Both the position numbers and the translations under genes were made by a program. The notes under the pieces are model-generated. The model was not told the origin of the DNA, did not search any database, and worked only from the letters and a program-made list of their open reading frames with translations. Below, piece after piece: positions 17,692 to 25,785 of a stretch of 64,000 bases of DNA (the first letter of the stretch is position 1; each line of letters begins with the position of its first letter). Location of the stretch: the NCBI GenBank assembly GCA_946548715.1, contig CAMNPZ010000001.1, positions 1 to 64,000 on the forward strand, in the 5' to 3' direction. This DNA is from an uncultured Candidatus Saccharibacteria bacterium. Lineage in GTDB: Bacteria > Patescibacteriota > Saccharimonadia > Saccharimonadales > Saccharimonadaceae.

Positions 17692-18263
17692 ACCTTGTCC
17701 GTCACAGTCTTTATCCGCTTCGCTTCAAACAACACCGTCGGCACCGCTGGTGGTGGCGTAAAATCGGTAGGCTTCAGTGGCAACCGAATCCGCGTAGTAT
17801 ACTCCCGTGTCAACGCTAGCCCCAACTGCGAAGTATAATGTCGGTCATTATTCAACAATTTTAGAGCAAACTGTTTTTGTAAAATTAAGTAAATCGCCTC
17901 CGGCGGATTCGACGCCTCAATCAACTTATGCAAAATCGCCGAACTCAAATGAAACGGCGGATTCGCAAACACCTTATACGCCCCAGCCGGCAACTCGTAA
18001 TCCATAAAATCTTTCACTACCACTTCAACATTCTCGCATCCCTGACGCTTCAAATGCCCCCGCAGTTTCGCCACTGCCTCCGCATCCGGCTCCACCGCAA
18101 TCACGTGCGCCACTCTTCGCGCCAGAGCCGAAGTGATCACTCCGCTCCCAGCCCCAATCTCCACTACCGTGTCACGCTTTTTCAGATTCGAATGCCCAAT
18201 CAAAATCAACGCCAACCGCGGATTTCTTAAAAAATGTTGCGACAGTAAATGATTCCTTGACAT
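17688..18263 (-). CDS. rRNA adenine N6-methyltransferase-like protein (KsgA/Erm family), short
   Basis: Rossmann-fold methyltransferase of the RsmA/Erm family. Motifs: SQHFL near the start (as in Erm), VVEIGAGSGVITSALA (SAM motif I), VEPD (motif II), and the catalytic loop NPPF where KsgA has NLPY and Erm usually NIPY/NLPF. FTPPPAVPT near the end matches the family's post-catalytic PxPxV segment. At 191 aa it stops where the C-terminal helical RNA-recognition subdomain would start (KsgA about 265 aa, Erm about 245 aa). The target (16S A1518/A1519, 23S A2058 or other) cannot be decided here. Divergent from leuS across 39 bp. Confidence 0.82.
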   Translation of the reverse strand: MSRNHLLSQHFLRNPRLALILIGHSNLKKRDTVVEIGAGSGVITSALARRVAHVIAVEPDAEAVAKLRGHLKRQGCENVEVVVKDFMDYELPAGAYKVFANPPFHLSSAILHKLIEASNPPEAIYLILQKQFALKLLNNDRHYTSQLGLALTREYTTRIRLPLKPTDFTPPPAVPTVLFEAKRIKTVTDKV

Positions 18264-18273
18264 ATTCCCTGTA

Positions 18274-18282
18274 ATTATAGCA
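18274..18282 (-). promoter_or_regulatory. Promoter of the Erm/KsgA-like gene, extended -10
   Basis: Minus-strand TGCTATAAT ends 10 nt before the ATG at 18263, predicting a leader of only a few nucleotides. Back to back with the leuS promoter. Confidence 0.6.
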
Positions 18283-18287
18283 TAGTG

Positions 18288-18296
18288 TGTTATAAT
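18288..18296 (+). promoter_or_regulatory. leuS promoter, leaderless
   Basis: TGTTATAAT followed by 6 nt and then the ATG at 18303. No Shine-Dalgarno fits between. This fixes the leuS start at 18303 rather than the upstream in-frame ATG at 18285, which precedes the -10. Confidence 0.7.
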
Positions 18297-18302
18297 ATTT
18301 CG

Positions 18303-20819
18303 ATGAGTAATAGATACAATCCTTTAGAAATCGAATCCAAATGGCAAGCCAAATGGGAAGCCGACCAGCCTTTCAAAGCAACCGAAAACCCCGCCAAGCC
18401 CAAAATGATGCTCGCCGAAATGTTCCCTTATCCTTCCGGCGCCGGCCTTCACGTCGGCCACGTCCGTAATTTTACCATCGTCGATGTACTCACTAGATTC
18501 TATCGTCAACAAGGCCTCAACGTCTTGCGCCCCTTCGGCTACGACACCTTCGGCCTCCCCGCTGAGAACTACGCCATCAAGACCGGCACCGCACCCCAAG
18601 ACATCACCAAATCCAACATCGCCAACTTCAAGAAACAAGCCAAACGCCTTGGCTACGCCATCGATTGGTCTCGCGAGATTAACACTTCCGACCCTGAGTA
18701 CTACAAATGGACCCAATGGTGCTTCCTCCAACTCTATAAGAAAGGTCTCGCCTACCAAAAAGAATCCTACCAATGGTGGTGCCCCGAAGACCAAACCGTC
18801 CTTGCCAACGAACAAGTCGAAAACGGCCATTGTTGGCGCTGCGGCCACGAGGTCGAAAAGAAGAAAATGAAACAATGGTTCTTCAAAATCACCGAATACG
18901 CCGACGAACTCCTCGAAGACATCGACTCTCTCGACTGGCCCGACAAAATCAAAACCATGCAGAAAAACTGGATCGGCCGCTCCGTCGGCGCAGAAATTGA
19001 TTTCGACATTGTTCGGGGAAACATGAAGGGCGAAAAGCTTATGTCGGATTCGAGGTCATCCGGAGGCTGGCAAGCCGAGGGTAAGCGCGCCGTCCCCATG
19101 GCGATGGGCGACGGCGACGCGGGCCGAGAAGACGATATAAGTTTTCGCCATATCAAGGTTTTCACGACAAGGCCCGACACAATCATGGGCGCCACATTCT
19201 TAGTAGTCGCTCCCGAATACCCCGGCCTCGATTTCCTCGTCACCGACGACACCCGCAACGCCGTCTCGAAGTACAAACAAGACGCCCTCAAGAAATCCGA
19301 AATCGAACGCCAAGAGAACAAAGAGAAAACCGGCGTTTTCACCGGCTCCTACGCCATCAATCCTGCCACCAAGGAGAAAATCCCCGTTTACGTCGCCGAC
19401 TATGTTTTGGCCGGCTACGGTACCGGCGCTATTATGGCAGTCCCTGCCTACGACGACCGCGACCGTGAATTTGCCGAAAAGTTCGATCTCCCCATCGTCG
19501 AAGCCAAACTCATCGACCGCGACCTCTACGGCACCCCGAAGACCACTTACAAAATGCGCGACTGGCTCATCTCTCGTCAGCGTTACTGGGGTTGCCCCAT
19601 TCCTATCGCATACGACAAAGATGGCAATCCTCACCCCATTCCCGAAGACCAACTCCCCGTCGTCCTCCCCGAAATCAAAGATTACAAACCCGACAGCACC
19701 GGTCGTTCCGCCCTCGCGAAAGCTAAGGATTGGTTAAAAGTCCAAATCCCAGTCAAAGACGAGAAAACCGGCGAAACCCACATGGAAGAAATGACTCGCG
19801 AAACCGACACTCTCGATGGCTACGCCTGCTCGTCTTGGTACCTCTGGCGCTATGCCTCCCCACACGACCAAGACCACGCCTGGGACCCCGAAGCTATCAA
19901 GTACTGGGAGCCATTAGATTACTATTGTGGTGGCGACCATGCTGTAGCCCACTTATTATACGTCCGTTTCTGGTGCAAATTCTTTGCCGACCTCGGCTAT
20001 CTTCCTTTCCGCGAACCAATCAAGCATCTACTATATAACGGCTACATTAATGCTCCCGACGGCAAAAAAATGAGCAAAAGCAAAGGTAACGTCATCGACC
20101 CGCTCGATGTTATCAACGACGGCTACGGCGCCGATACTTTAAGAACCTACGAACTCTTCATCGGCCCTTACAACCTCGACGCCGCTTGGGATCCACGTTC
20201 CGTGGGAGGTGTATATAGATTCCTAAATCGTTGCTGGAATTTATGTTTCGATAACGAAGATAAAAAAGCATTAGATTCCCGACTCGGGGCAATGCGGAGC
20301 GCGGCAGCGCGAGAGTTAGCGCCGTCCGCCCGTGGCGACGGGCCGGACGGACGCGGCCCCGAGTGGGAAACTAATGCTTTAAGTATTCGACATCGTACTA
20401 TCAAGAAAGTAACCGAAGATATCTACCATTATCAATTCAACACCGCCGTCGCTGCACTCATGGAATACGTCAACGAGCTATATAAGCAAGGCACCACCAA
20501 AGACGACCTCGTTATTCTTGCGAAGCTCTTAAAACCCTTCGCTCCGCACCTCGCCAGCGAAATGTTGGAGCACCTCGACGCCACCGACGAATGGCCTACT
20601 TGGGATGACAAATATCTCACTTCCGATACCGTCACTATTGTCGTCCAAGTCAACGGCAGGCTCCGCGCCACCTTTACCACCGATGCAAGCGACCTCGACG
20701 ACGAGCAAAAAATCCTCGACCTCGCCCTCGCCGACAAAAAGATTCAGAAATATACAGAGAACGGCATCAAGAAAACCATCTTCATCAAGAAGGCCAAACT
20801 CGTCAATATCGTCGTCTAA
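18303..20819 (+). CDS. leuS: Leucyl-tRNA synthetase with two palindromic-element insertions
   Basis: Class Ia synthetase that charges tRNA-Leu. The HIGH region is PYPSGAGLHVGHVRNF (about residues 39-54), a zinc knuckle CPEDQ...CWRCGH follows, the CP1 editing domain includes FTTRPDT, and KKMSKSKGNV is the KMSKS loop. The 838-aa protein carries two extra stretches not expected in LeuS: about residues 243-282 (start of the editing domain, before the FTTRPDT block) and about 654-693 (start of the anticodon-binding domain, before HRTIKKVTED). Both are encoded by a related GC-rich palindromic repeat (see separate entries). Each joins the reading frame without a stop, so the enzyme is presumably functional. 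Confidence 0.97.
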   Translation: MSNRYNPLEIESKWQAKWEADQPFKATENPAKPKMMLAEMFPYPSGAGLHVGHVRNFTIVDVLTRFYRQQGLNVLRPFGYDTFGLPAENYAIKTGTAPQDITKSNIANFKKQAKRLGYAIDWSREINTSDPEYYKWTQWCFLQLYKKGLAYQKESYQWWCPEDQTVLANEQVENGHCWRCGHEVEKKKMKQWFFKITEYADELLEDIDSLDWPDKIKTMQKNWIGRSVGAEIDFDIVRGNMKGEKLMSDSRSSGGWQAEGKRAVPMAMGDGDAGREDDISFRHIKVFTTRPDTIMGATFLVVAPEYPGLDFLVTDDTRNAVSKYKQDALKKSEIERQENKEKTGVFTGSYAINPATKEKIPVYVADYVLAGYGTGAIMAVPAYDDRDREFAEKFDLPIVEAKLIDRDLYGTPKTTYKMRDWLISRQRYWGCPIPIAYDKDGNPHPIPEDQLPVVLPEIKDYKPDSTGRSALAKAKDWLKVQIPVKDEKTGETHMEEMTRETDTLDGYACSSWYLWRYASPHDQDHAWDPEAIKYWEPLDYYCGGDHAVAHLLYVRFWCKFFADLGYLPFREPIKHLLYNGYINAPDGKKMSKSKGNVIDPLDVINDGYGADTLRTYELFIGPYNLDAAWDPRSVGGVYRFLNRCWNLCFDNEDKKALDSRLGAMRSAAARELAPSARGDGPDGRGPEWETNALSIRHRTIKKVTEDIYHYQFNTAVAALMEYVNELYKQGTTKDDLVILAKLLKPFAPHLASEMLEHLDATDEWPTWDDKYLTSDTVTIVVQVNGRLRATFTTDASDLDDEQKILDLALADKKIQKYTENGIKKTIFIKKAKLVNIVV
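19029..19149. repeat. GC-rich palindromic element, copy 1, inside leuS
   Basis: About 121 bp. Ends are inverted: GGCGAAAAGCTTATGTCG at 19029-19046 against CGATATAAGTTTTCGCC at 19133-19149 (a gap and few mismatches). The core holds an inner inverted pair around CGCCGTCCCC-ATGGCGAT-GGGCGACGGCG. It is far more GC-rich than the flanks. The core and the AAAAGCNTTA left end match copy 2, and both copies are read in the same frame (shared DSR near the start and GDG..GR in the second half). Confidence 0.8.
20264..20381. repeat. GC-rich palindromic element, copy 2, inside leuS
   Basis: About 118 bp. The left arm (20264-20290) and right arm (20356-20381) are almost perfectly complementary over 25-26 nt: AAAGCATTAG.TTCCC.ACTCGGGGC on each strand. 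The core contains a second stem CCGTCCGCCCGT / ACGGGCCGGACGG. Core GC is about three quarters, against a window that looks near 43 percent. It aligns with copy 1 over the core (GGAG..GGCA..GCGAG.GT.AGCGC.CCGTCC and TGGCGA.GGGC..GACGG.ACGCGG). Confidence 0.85.
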
Positions 20820-22075
20820 ACAGCCAATTCCACTCCCCCAGACGCATCACGCACGACTTTAGAATAAATATTAATAAACTTATCCAACGTCTTTTCAAAA
20901 TCATGTTCGTGTGCAATCTCGACCGACCGTCGGGAATACTTCTCACGCAACTTGTCATCCGACATCAATTTCACAATCGCCTGCGCCATCTCATCCACCG
21001 AGCCAGGCTGACACAAAACACCATTTTCACCATCACGACATACTTCCGCCACCGCACCCGCATTCACCGCAATCAACGGCATCCCCGACGCCGCTGCCTC
21101 AATCAGCACAATCCCCTGCGTCTCAATCGGGCTCGCCGTCACAAACACCGAGCCCAGCTTGTATAGCTCATACAAATCCGGCGGCAACACTTTACCAAGC
21201 ATCTTTACGCCATCCGCTTCACCGTATCTCCCCTCGAGTCGCGCCTTGTCCACTCCATCCCCCACAACCACCAATTGCATTTTCGGCACAACCCTACGCG
21301 CTTCCTTGAACGCTTCTATCACAAGCTCCACCTTCTTTTCTGGATCCACTCGCCCCACATACAACACCACCGGCACATCGGCATCAACTCCATACTTATC
21401 GTATATCTCGCGTGAAACCTTACCCGGCTTAAAACTCGACAAATCCACCCCATTACTTACCGCTGCCACCGGCACTGGGAACTTAGACCCCTCCCCAATC
21501 AACTTAGTAATCGCGAGCTCCGTCGGCATAGTTACAAAATCACTCTTACTTTGCCGATTCCGAAAATAATTCGACAGCAACACATTTACCGGCTTCTTCA
21601 GCGGCCCAATCCTCAAAGAATCTGTAATCACTTCTGGTTGATTATGTTCCGTCGTCACCACCGGAATCCCCCGCCGCCGTGCATACCACACCACCGACAG
21701 CCCAATCGGATCCGATACTTGCACATGCACCACATCGGGTTGAAACTCATCCAAAGCCCGCTTCACTTCCAGTTGTGGGAACACCGACACCCTCAGTCCA
21801 TGTCGATATATTAAACGCGGCATCTTCACTCCCAACATCTTACGATTCTCTGGCACATCATGAATTTGATCCGGATACACCTTGGCATCCACCGAGCGCA
21901 GATATACCGTCTTTACTCCGTCAACTACCTCAGTGTGGCTCCGCCCCGTCTGCGACGGACAAATCACCATCACCTCGTGTCCCCGGCCAGCAAGCCCAAC
22001 CGCCAAATTATGTGAGAACACTGCCACTCCATTGATTTGCGGATAATACACCGCCGTAGCAATCGCAATCTTCAT
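20816..22075 (-). CDS. GT4-family glycosyltransferase
   Basis: GT-B fold glycosyltransferase (419 aa). The N-terminal acceptor domain starts MKIAIATAVYYPQINGVAVFSHNLA; the C-terminal donor domain has VVLYVGRVDPEKKVELVIEAF and the E-x7-E signature in ETQGIVLIEAAASGMPLIAV. The overall pattern resembles diacylglycerol glucosyltransferases and PimB-type mannosyltransferases, so a role in surface glycolipid synthesis is plausible but not shown. No membrane span. The start at 22075 follows an extended -10 by 6 nt. Its stop interlocks with that of leuS. Confidence 0.92.
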   Translation of the reverse strand: MKIAIATAVYYPQINGVAVFSHNLAVGLAGRGHEVMVICPSQTGRSHTEVVDGVKTVYLRSVDAKVYPDQIHDVPENRKMLGVKMPRLIYRHGLRVSVFPQLEVKRALDEFQPDVVHVQVSDPIGLSVVWYARRRGIPVVTTEHNQPEVITDSLRIGPLKKPVNVLLSNYFRNRQSKSDFVTMPTELAITKLIGEGSKFPVPVAAVSNGVDLSSFKPGKVSREIYDKYGVDADVPVVLYVGRVDPEKKVELVIEAFKEARRVVPKMQLVVVGDGVDKARLEGRYGEADGVKMLGKVLPPDLYELYKLGSVFVTASPIETQGIVLIEAAASGMPLIAVNAGAVAEVCRDGENGVLCQPGSVDEMAQAIVKLMSDDKLREKYSRRSVEIAHEHDFEKTLDKFINIYSKVVRDASGGVELAV

Positions 22076-22081
22076 ATTAAA

Positions 22082-22090
22082 ATTATATCA
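22082..22090 (-). promoter_or_regulatory. Promoter of the GT4 gene, leaderless
   Basis: Minus-strand TGATATAAT, 6 nt, then ATG at 22075. Confidence 0.7.
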
Positions 22091-22123
22091 CACAGCATCA
22101 GCAAGAAGTTATCTCTAAGAGTT

Positions 22124-23317
22124 TTACAGCTTTTTTGCCTTACTCATCTGCGGATCGCGCATCGCATTGATATCTTCATACGACCGTTCCACTTCTACAT
22201 CCGGCTTAATACCAGTCAGATTAATCGAACGTTCCTTTGGCGTAAACCACTCCGCCGTCGTCACCTTAAGTGAAGTCCCCTTCGACAAATCGAACAGATT
22301 CTGTACCACACCCTTACCATAAGTCGTCTCACCCACAATCGTCGCCTTTCCATAATCTTGCAATGCCCCTGCCACAATCTCCGACGCCGACGCCGTCGAA
22401 CCATTCACTAGCACTATCGTCTTCATATCCTTCAGTACAGCCTTCCCTGGAGCAGTCGTACTCTTTGAATCACCATAATGTTTCGATTTCTGTACTAAAT
22501 ACGTATCGTTATCAATCCAAAGACTCAACATATCTGCCGCCGCTGACACATAACCACCACCATTATTACGCAAATCCAATATCACCTTTTTTACACCCTT
22601 ATCCGAAAACTCCTTGGCAAACCCTTGCACCTTACTGCCAGTATCATTATCAAACCTCGTCACCGTCACAATTGCTGTCGAACCATCATAATCTACATAA
22701 GCAGATACATTATTAATAGTCTCCCGTTTCATTTTAAATGTTTTTTCTTCACCATCACGCACTACAGTTACAGTCACCTCAGTCCCAGCCTCGCCTCGCA
22801 CTTTTTTCGATATTTCATCCGTCGACAAAGTGTAGACTTCTTCGCCATCCACCTTATAAAGAATATCTCCAGCCAATATTCCTGCCTTGCGTGCTGGATT
22901 ATCTGGTAAAGTCCGAAGCACCCTCACATACCCATCACGCTCCCCCATTTCTACACCAATACCCGAACCAACATTGCCATGCAAATCGTTATAAAAATCA
23001 GAGCTCTCGTCGGCCGTCATATACACTGTATATTTATCGCCAAGCGCCTCCGCCATTCCTTTTTTTGCACCTTCAGCCAGCTGTTCGAAATTTACATCGC
23101 CGTTATAACTACCAGTTAGTTTATTGTATACCTCATCAAGCACCGCCCAGTTCTTCTGTTCGGTCCCTCCACCAAGTCCCAAATACGGTCCAAATCCACT
23201 AAACCAACTATTCCAATTCAAACCTACCACCACACCTAAGACAGCCAATACCGTGCCCACGATAATCGCATTGCCTAGACTAACTCGTTTTTCTTTCCAC
23301 TCTATTTTTTTATTCAT
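22124..23317 (-). CDS. ctpA: S41-family C-terminal processing peptidase
   Basis: Membrane-anchored serine protease that cleaves exported proteins from their C-terminal ends. One N-terminal transmembrane helix (about residues 18-38) is followed by a PDZ domain (about 85-175, with DGYVRVLRTLPDNPARKAGILAGD) and the S41 catalytic core: Ser in NGSTASASEIVAGAL and Lys in ETTYGKGVVQ. 397 aa is normal. The start at 23317 (MNKKIEW) is fixed by TGCTATAAT ending 7 nt upstream; the earlier ATG at 23338 lies before that promoter. Divergent from the FISUMP surface protein, a possible substrate by proximity only. Confidence 0.95.
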   Translation of the reverse strand: MNKKIEWKEKRVSLGNAIIVGTVLAVLGVVVGLNWNSWFSGFGPYLGLGGGTEQKNWAVLDEVYNKLTGSYNGDVNFEQLAEGAKKGMAEALGDKYTVYMTADESSDFYNDLHGNVGSGIGVEMGERDGYVRVLRTLPDNPARKAGILAGDILYKVDGEEVYTLSTDEISKKVRGEAGTEVTVTVVRDGEEKTFKMKRETINNVSAYVDYDGSTAIVTVTRFDNDTGSKVQGFAKEFSDKGVKKVILDLRNNGGGYVSAAADMLSLWIDNDTYLVQKSKHYGDSKSTTAPGKAVLKDMKTIVLVNGSTASASEIVAGALQDYGKATIVGETTYGKGVVQNLFDLSKGTSLKVTTAEWFTPKERSINLTGIKPDVEVERSYEDINAMRDPQMSKAKKL

Positions 23318-23324
23318 GTTTAAT

Positions 23325-23333
23325 ATTATAGCA
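23325..23333 (-). promoter_or_regulatory. ctpA promoter, leaderless
   Basis: Minus-strand TGCTATAAT, 7 nt, then ATG at 23317. Confidence 0.7.
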
Positions 23334-23374
23334 CACAAACAAAAAACTTTTTTTCACACAAACCACAACAACTA

Positions 23375-23383
23375 TGTTACAAT
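23375..23383 (+). promoter_or_regulatory. FISUMP gene promoter, leaderless
   Basis: TGTTACAAT, 6 nt, then ATG at 23390. Confidence 0.65.
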
Positions 23384-23389
23384 TGAAAT

Positions 23390-25411
23390 ATGAAAAAGGT
23401 TAACCATTATAATAATATATTGCCAGTAGGTATCCTACTTGGTCTCACTGCCATTGCAGGTCTATTATTAACTTCTAAAGCTTCGTCAGCTGAATCTACT
23501 TCAGCCAATGCCGCCGTCATTGTTCCAGAGGCCTGCACTATGACCAGCCATAATGATACTCCACATACCGCTACATTATCCCCAAGTACTTACTCTGGTG
23601 CAAGTGGTTCTGAATACGAAAACGGTATCGGTAAAACAACTCTCACCGCTATCTGCAACGACAGTAATGGCTTCGCTATTTACGCTATAGGTTATACTGG
23701 TAATTCATACGACAGTGAAAACCATACAAAACTAGTCGGTAGTAGCACAGAACGTACTATTGACACCGCTGTCTATACTAATAATGATACCCCTTCCAAC
23801 TGGTCCATGAAGGTCACTAAAATCACCAATAGTTCAGAATCCTACAATCCTCAAAACATGTCCATCCTTAATAGTTTTGATTCCTGGCATGTTGTCCCAG
23901 CCAACTACACCAAAGTCGCCCAGTACCACGCTAACACCGGTTCTTCTGTTACCGACTCCACCCTTGGCGCTAAAATAGAAACCACCTATGCCGCCTTCAT
24001 CGCTCCTAACCAACCATCCGATACCTACATCGGACAAGTTAAATATACTATGGTACATCCATATACAGAAGCACCACTACAACCGCAAACTACCGCTTCC
24101 GGTAAAATCTGCTACTATCCCAATGGTAGTAACGTAGATGGTACAATGGGCTGCCAAACTATTCCAACTTCTGGAACCACTGATGGTGTTTCACCAACTT
24201 CAGCTACACTTCTAGCTTCTAACTTTAGTAGAACCGGTTATGGTTTCGCTGGTTGGTCTGATAAGTTTGACTATGCAACAAATAATGAAGCTAAGTTCTA
24301 TGGCCCACAAGAAACCATTACTTACGAAAATGGTCAATATGTTGGTGAAGGCAAAGGTCTATCGCTCTATGCTGTATGGGTCAAGAGTGTAGGTAACCTC
24401 CAAGACATCGCCAAAGTTGCTGAACTTTGCGGTAATGGTACTAACGCTCTTACCGCCGCTCCAACTGACGGTACTGCAAATCTTGAATCCGTCTCCGCTC
24501 TAACCGACCAGCGTGATAACAACACCTACTCCATTGCAAAACTAGCTGATGGTAACTGTTGGATGATAGAAAACCTTCGCCTGCAAAACACTGGCACCGA
24601 CAACACTAACGGCTCTCTCGCCCAAGGCTATGGCGGTCAGTTCGCTGGTCTGGCTGACGCTGAATCTACTGGCTTTACAACCACTTATACCGCCAACAGT
24701 CTGTACTATAGCGGCACCCAGGAAGGTACTGCTAGCATAGATATCGGCACTACAAATAGCCCAGCTTACCGTATGCCACGCTATAATAACTGGAACAACC
24801 AATCTACTTCCGCAAATCGTCCACAAAACCCAACCACCAACTCAGCCATTAATAGTACTACGAGTGCTGGTATGTATAGCTATGGCAATTACTACACCTG
24901 GCATGCCGCTATAGCCAATCTTACCCATAATGGCACTACTAATCAAACTACTACCGGTACCTCACTTTGTCCTACTGGCTGGCATCTACCAACAGGCGGG
25001 TTAGCCTATGCGAGTGGCAGTACCAGTGGAGTAAATGTTACTGGAGATACTAGCACTTTCCGTGAATTCTATAACTTAGGCTATAAAACTATGGATGAAG
25101 TAAAGACTGCCTATGAAGATACGCCAAATAATGGCTATGCCTATTATTCATCTAATACTACAAATACTGTCGGAAAGACCGCGACAGCTGCCTTTAGGAG
25201 CTTCCCAAATAACTTCCTCTACTCCGGTTACTTCACTACCTCGTCGGCGCTCGATAGGGGTAGCCGCGGCTACTATTGGTCATCTACTGCGTACAATAAC
25301 CTCGTTTCGTATTACCTACTCCTGAATAGTTCCAGCGTGCTCCCAGGTACCGGTAGCGGCAATAAGTACTACGGCTACAGTATTAGATGTACAATGTCGG
25401 CCGGTACTTAA
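23390..25411 (+). CDS. Secreted surface protein with FISUMP (Fib_succ_major) domain
   Basis: 673-aa exported protein. A signal peptide covers about residues 1-34 (hydrophobic ILPVGILLGLTAIAGLLL, then SKASSAES). About 40-225 is a Ser/Thr/Asn-rich beta domain. About 235-320 looks like an InlB-type repeat (GYGFAGWSDKF and LYAVWV). The C-terminal half fits the Fibrobacter succinogenes major domain: ADGNCWMIENLRL, CPTGWHLPT, GYYWSSTAYNN and YSIRC. No sorting motif or C-terminal membrane helix is seen, so how it is retained is unclear. Function is probably adhesion or surface display. A long palindrome follows the stop. Confidence 0.88.
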   Translation: MKKVNHYNNILPVGILLGLTAIAGLLLTSKASSAESTSANAAVIVPEACTMTSHNDTPHTATLSPSTYSGASGSEYENGIGKTTLTAICNDSNGFAIYAIGYTGNSYDSENHTKLVGSSTERTIDTAVYTNNDTPSNWSMKVTKITNSSESYNPQNMSILNSFDSWHVVPANYTKVAQYHANTGSSVTDSTLGAKIETTYAAFIAPNQPSDTYIGQVKYTMVHPYTEAPLQPQTTASGKICYYPNGSNVDGTMGCQTIPTSGTTDGVSPTSATLLASNFSRTGYGFAGWSDKFDYATNNEAKFYGPQETITYENGQYVGEGKGLSLYAVWVKSVGNLQDIAKVAELCGNGTNALTAAPTDGTANLESVSALTDQRDNNTYSIAKLADGNCWMIENLRLQNTGTDNTNGSLAQGYGGQFAGLADAESTGFTTTYTANSLYYSGTQEGTASIDIGTTNSPAYRMPRYNNWNNQSTSANRPQNPTTNSAINSTTSAGMYSYGNYYTWHAAIANLTHNGTTNQTTTGTSLCPTGWHLPTGGLAYASGSTSGVNVTGDTSTFREFYNLGYKTMDEVKTAYEDTPNNGYAYYSSNTTNTVGKTATAAFRSFPNNFLYSGYFTTSSALDRGSRGYYWSSTAYNNLVSYYLLLNSSSVLPGTGSGNKYYGYSIRCTMSAGT

Positions 25412-25785
25412 GTACGCCTTCTTATTCCCGAGTACACCCTGGTTAAAGTGGTTTTCTATAGCCAACCCAGCAACCCTGCTTTCTTCGCATAAGAATGATT
25501 TGTTTTGCGTAATTCTTATCATAATCCCAGTCATACGAGCGCTCATCCTGAGTAAAGTATAGAAACATCACGCATCAGGGTGGCAAGAATCGCATTGCTT
25601 CATAGGAATCATCGCAACCTGCATAAGGCGCGAGCATCTGACGGATTATGTAAGAATTACTAGCAAAACAAGTCCAGCGAAGAAAGCAGGGTTGCTGGGT
25701 TGGTTGTAATAATGCACACATTAAACCGCGAACGAAGCACTCATACAATCACAACCTAGTGTTATCGCCAATACAAAGCTCTTAG
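25412..25785. other. Convergent intergenic region holding a long palindrome
   Basis: This 374-nt gap between two convergent genes is mostly filled by the inverted repeat listed separately. Beyond that I see no promoter or convincing ORF. Confidence 0.6.
25462..25703. repeat. Long imperfect palindrome between FISUMP and CHAP genes
   Basis: Left arm 25462-25527 and right arm 25643-25703 are complementary over about 60 nt. The outer 27 nt are perfect (CCAACCCAGCAACCC then TGCTTTCTTCGC against its complement), then a bulge, then TTGTTTTGC, TAATTCTTA and ATAATCC pair with their complements. The 115-nt middle has weaker pairing. It may act as a two-way terminator for the convergent genes; its size suggests something more. 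Confidence 0.8.

Noticed and set aside
23390-25703. Diversity-generating retroelement with the FISUMP protein as target and the palindrome as its downstream hairpin
   Set aside because: No reverse transcriptase gene and no template repeat matching the 3' end of the gene were seen in the window, and similar long palindromes occur after genes that are not variable surface proteins (rpoC, ldh).
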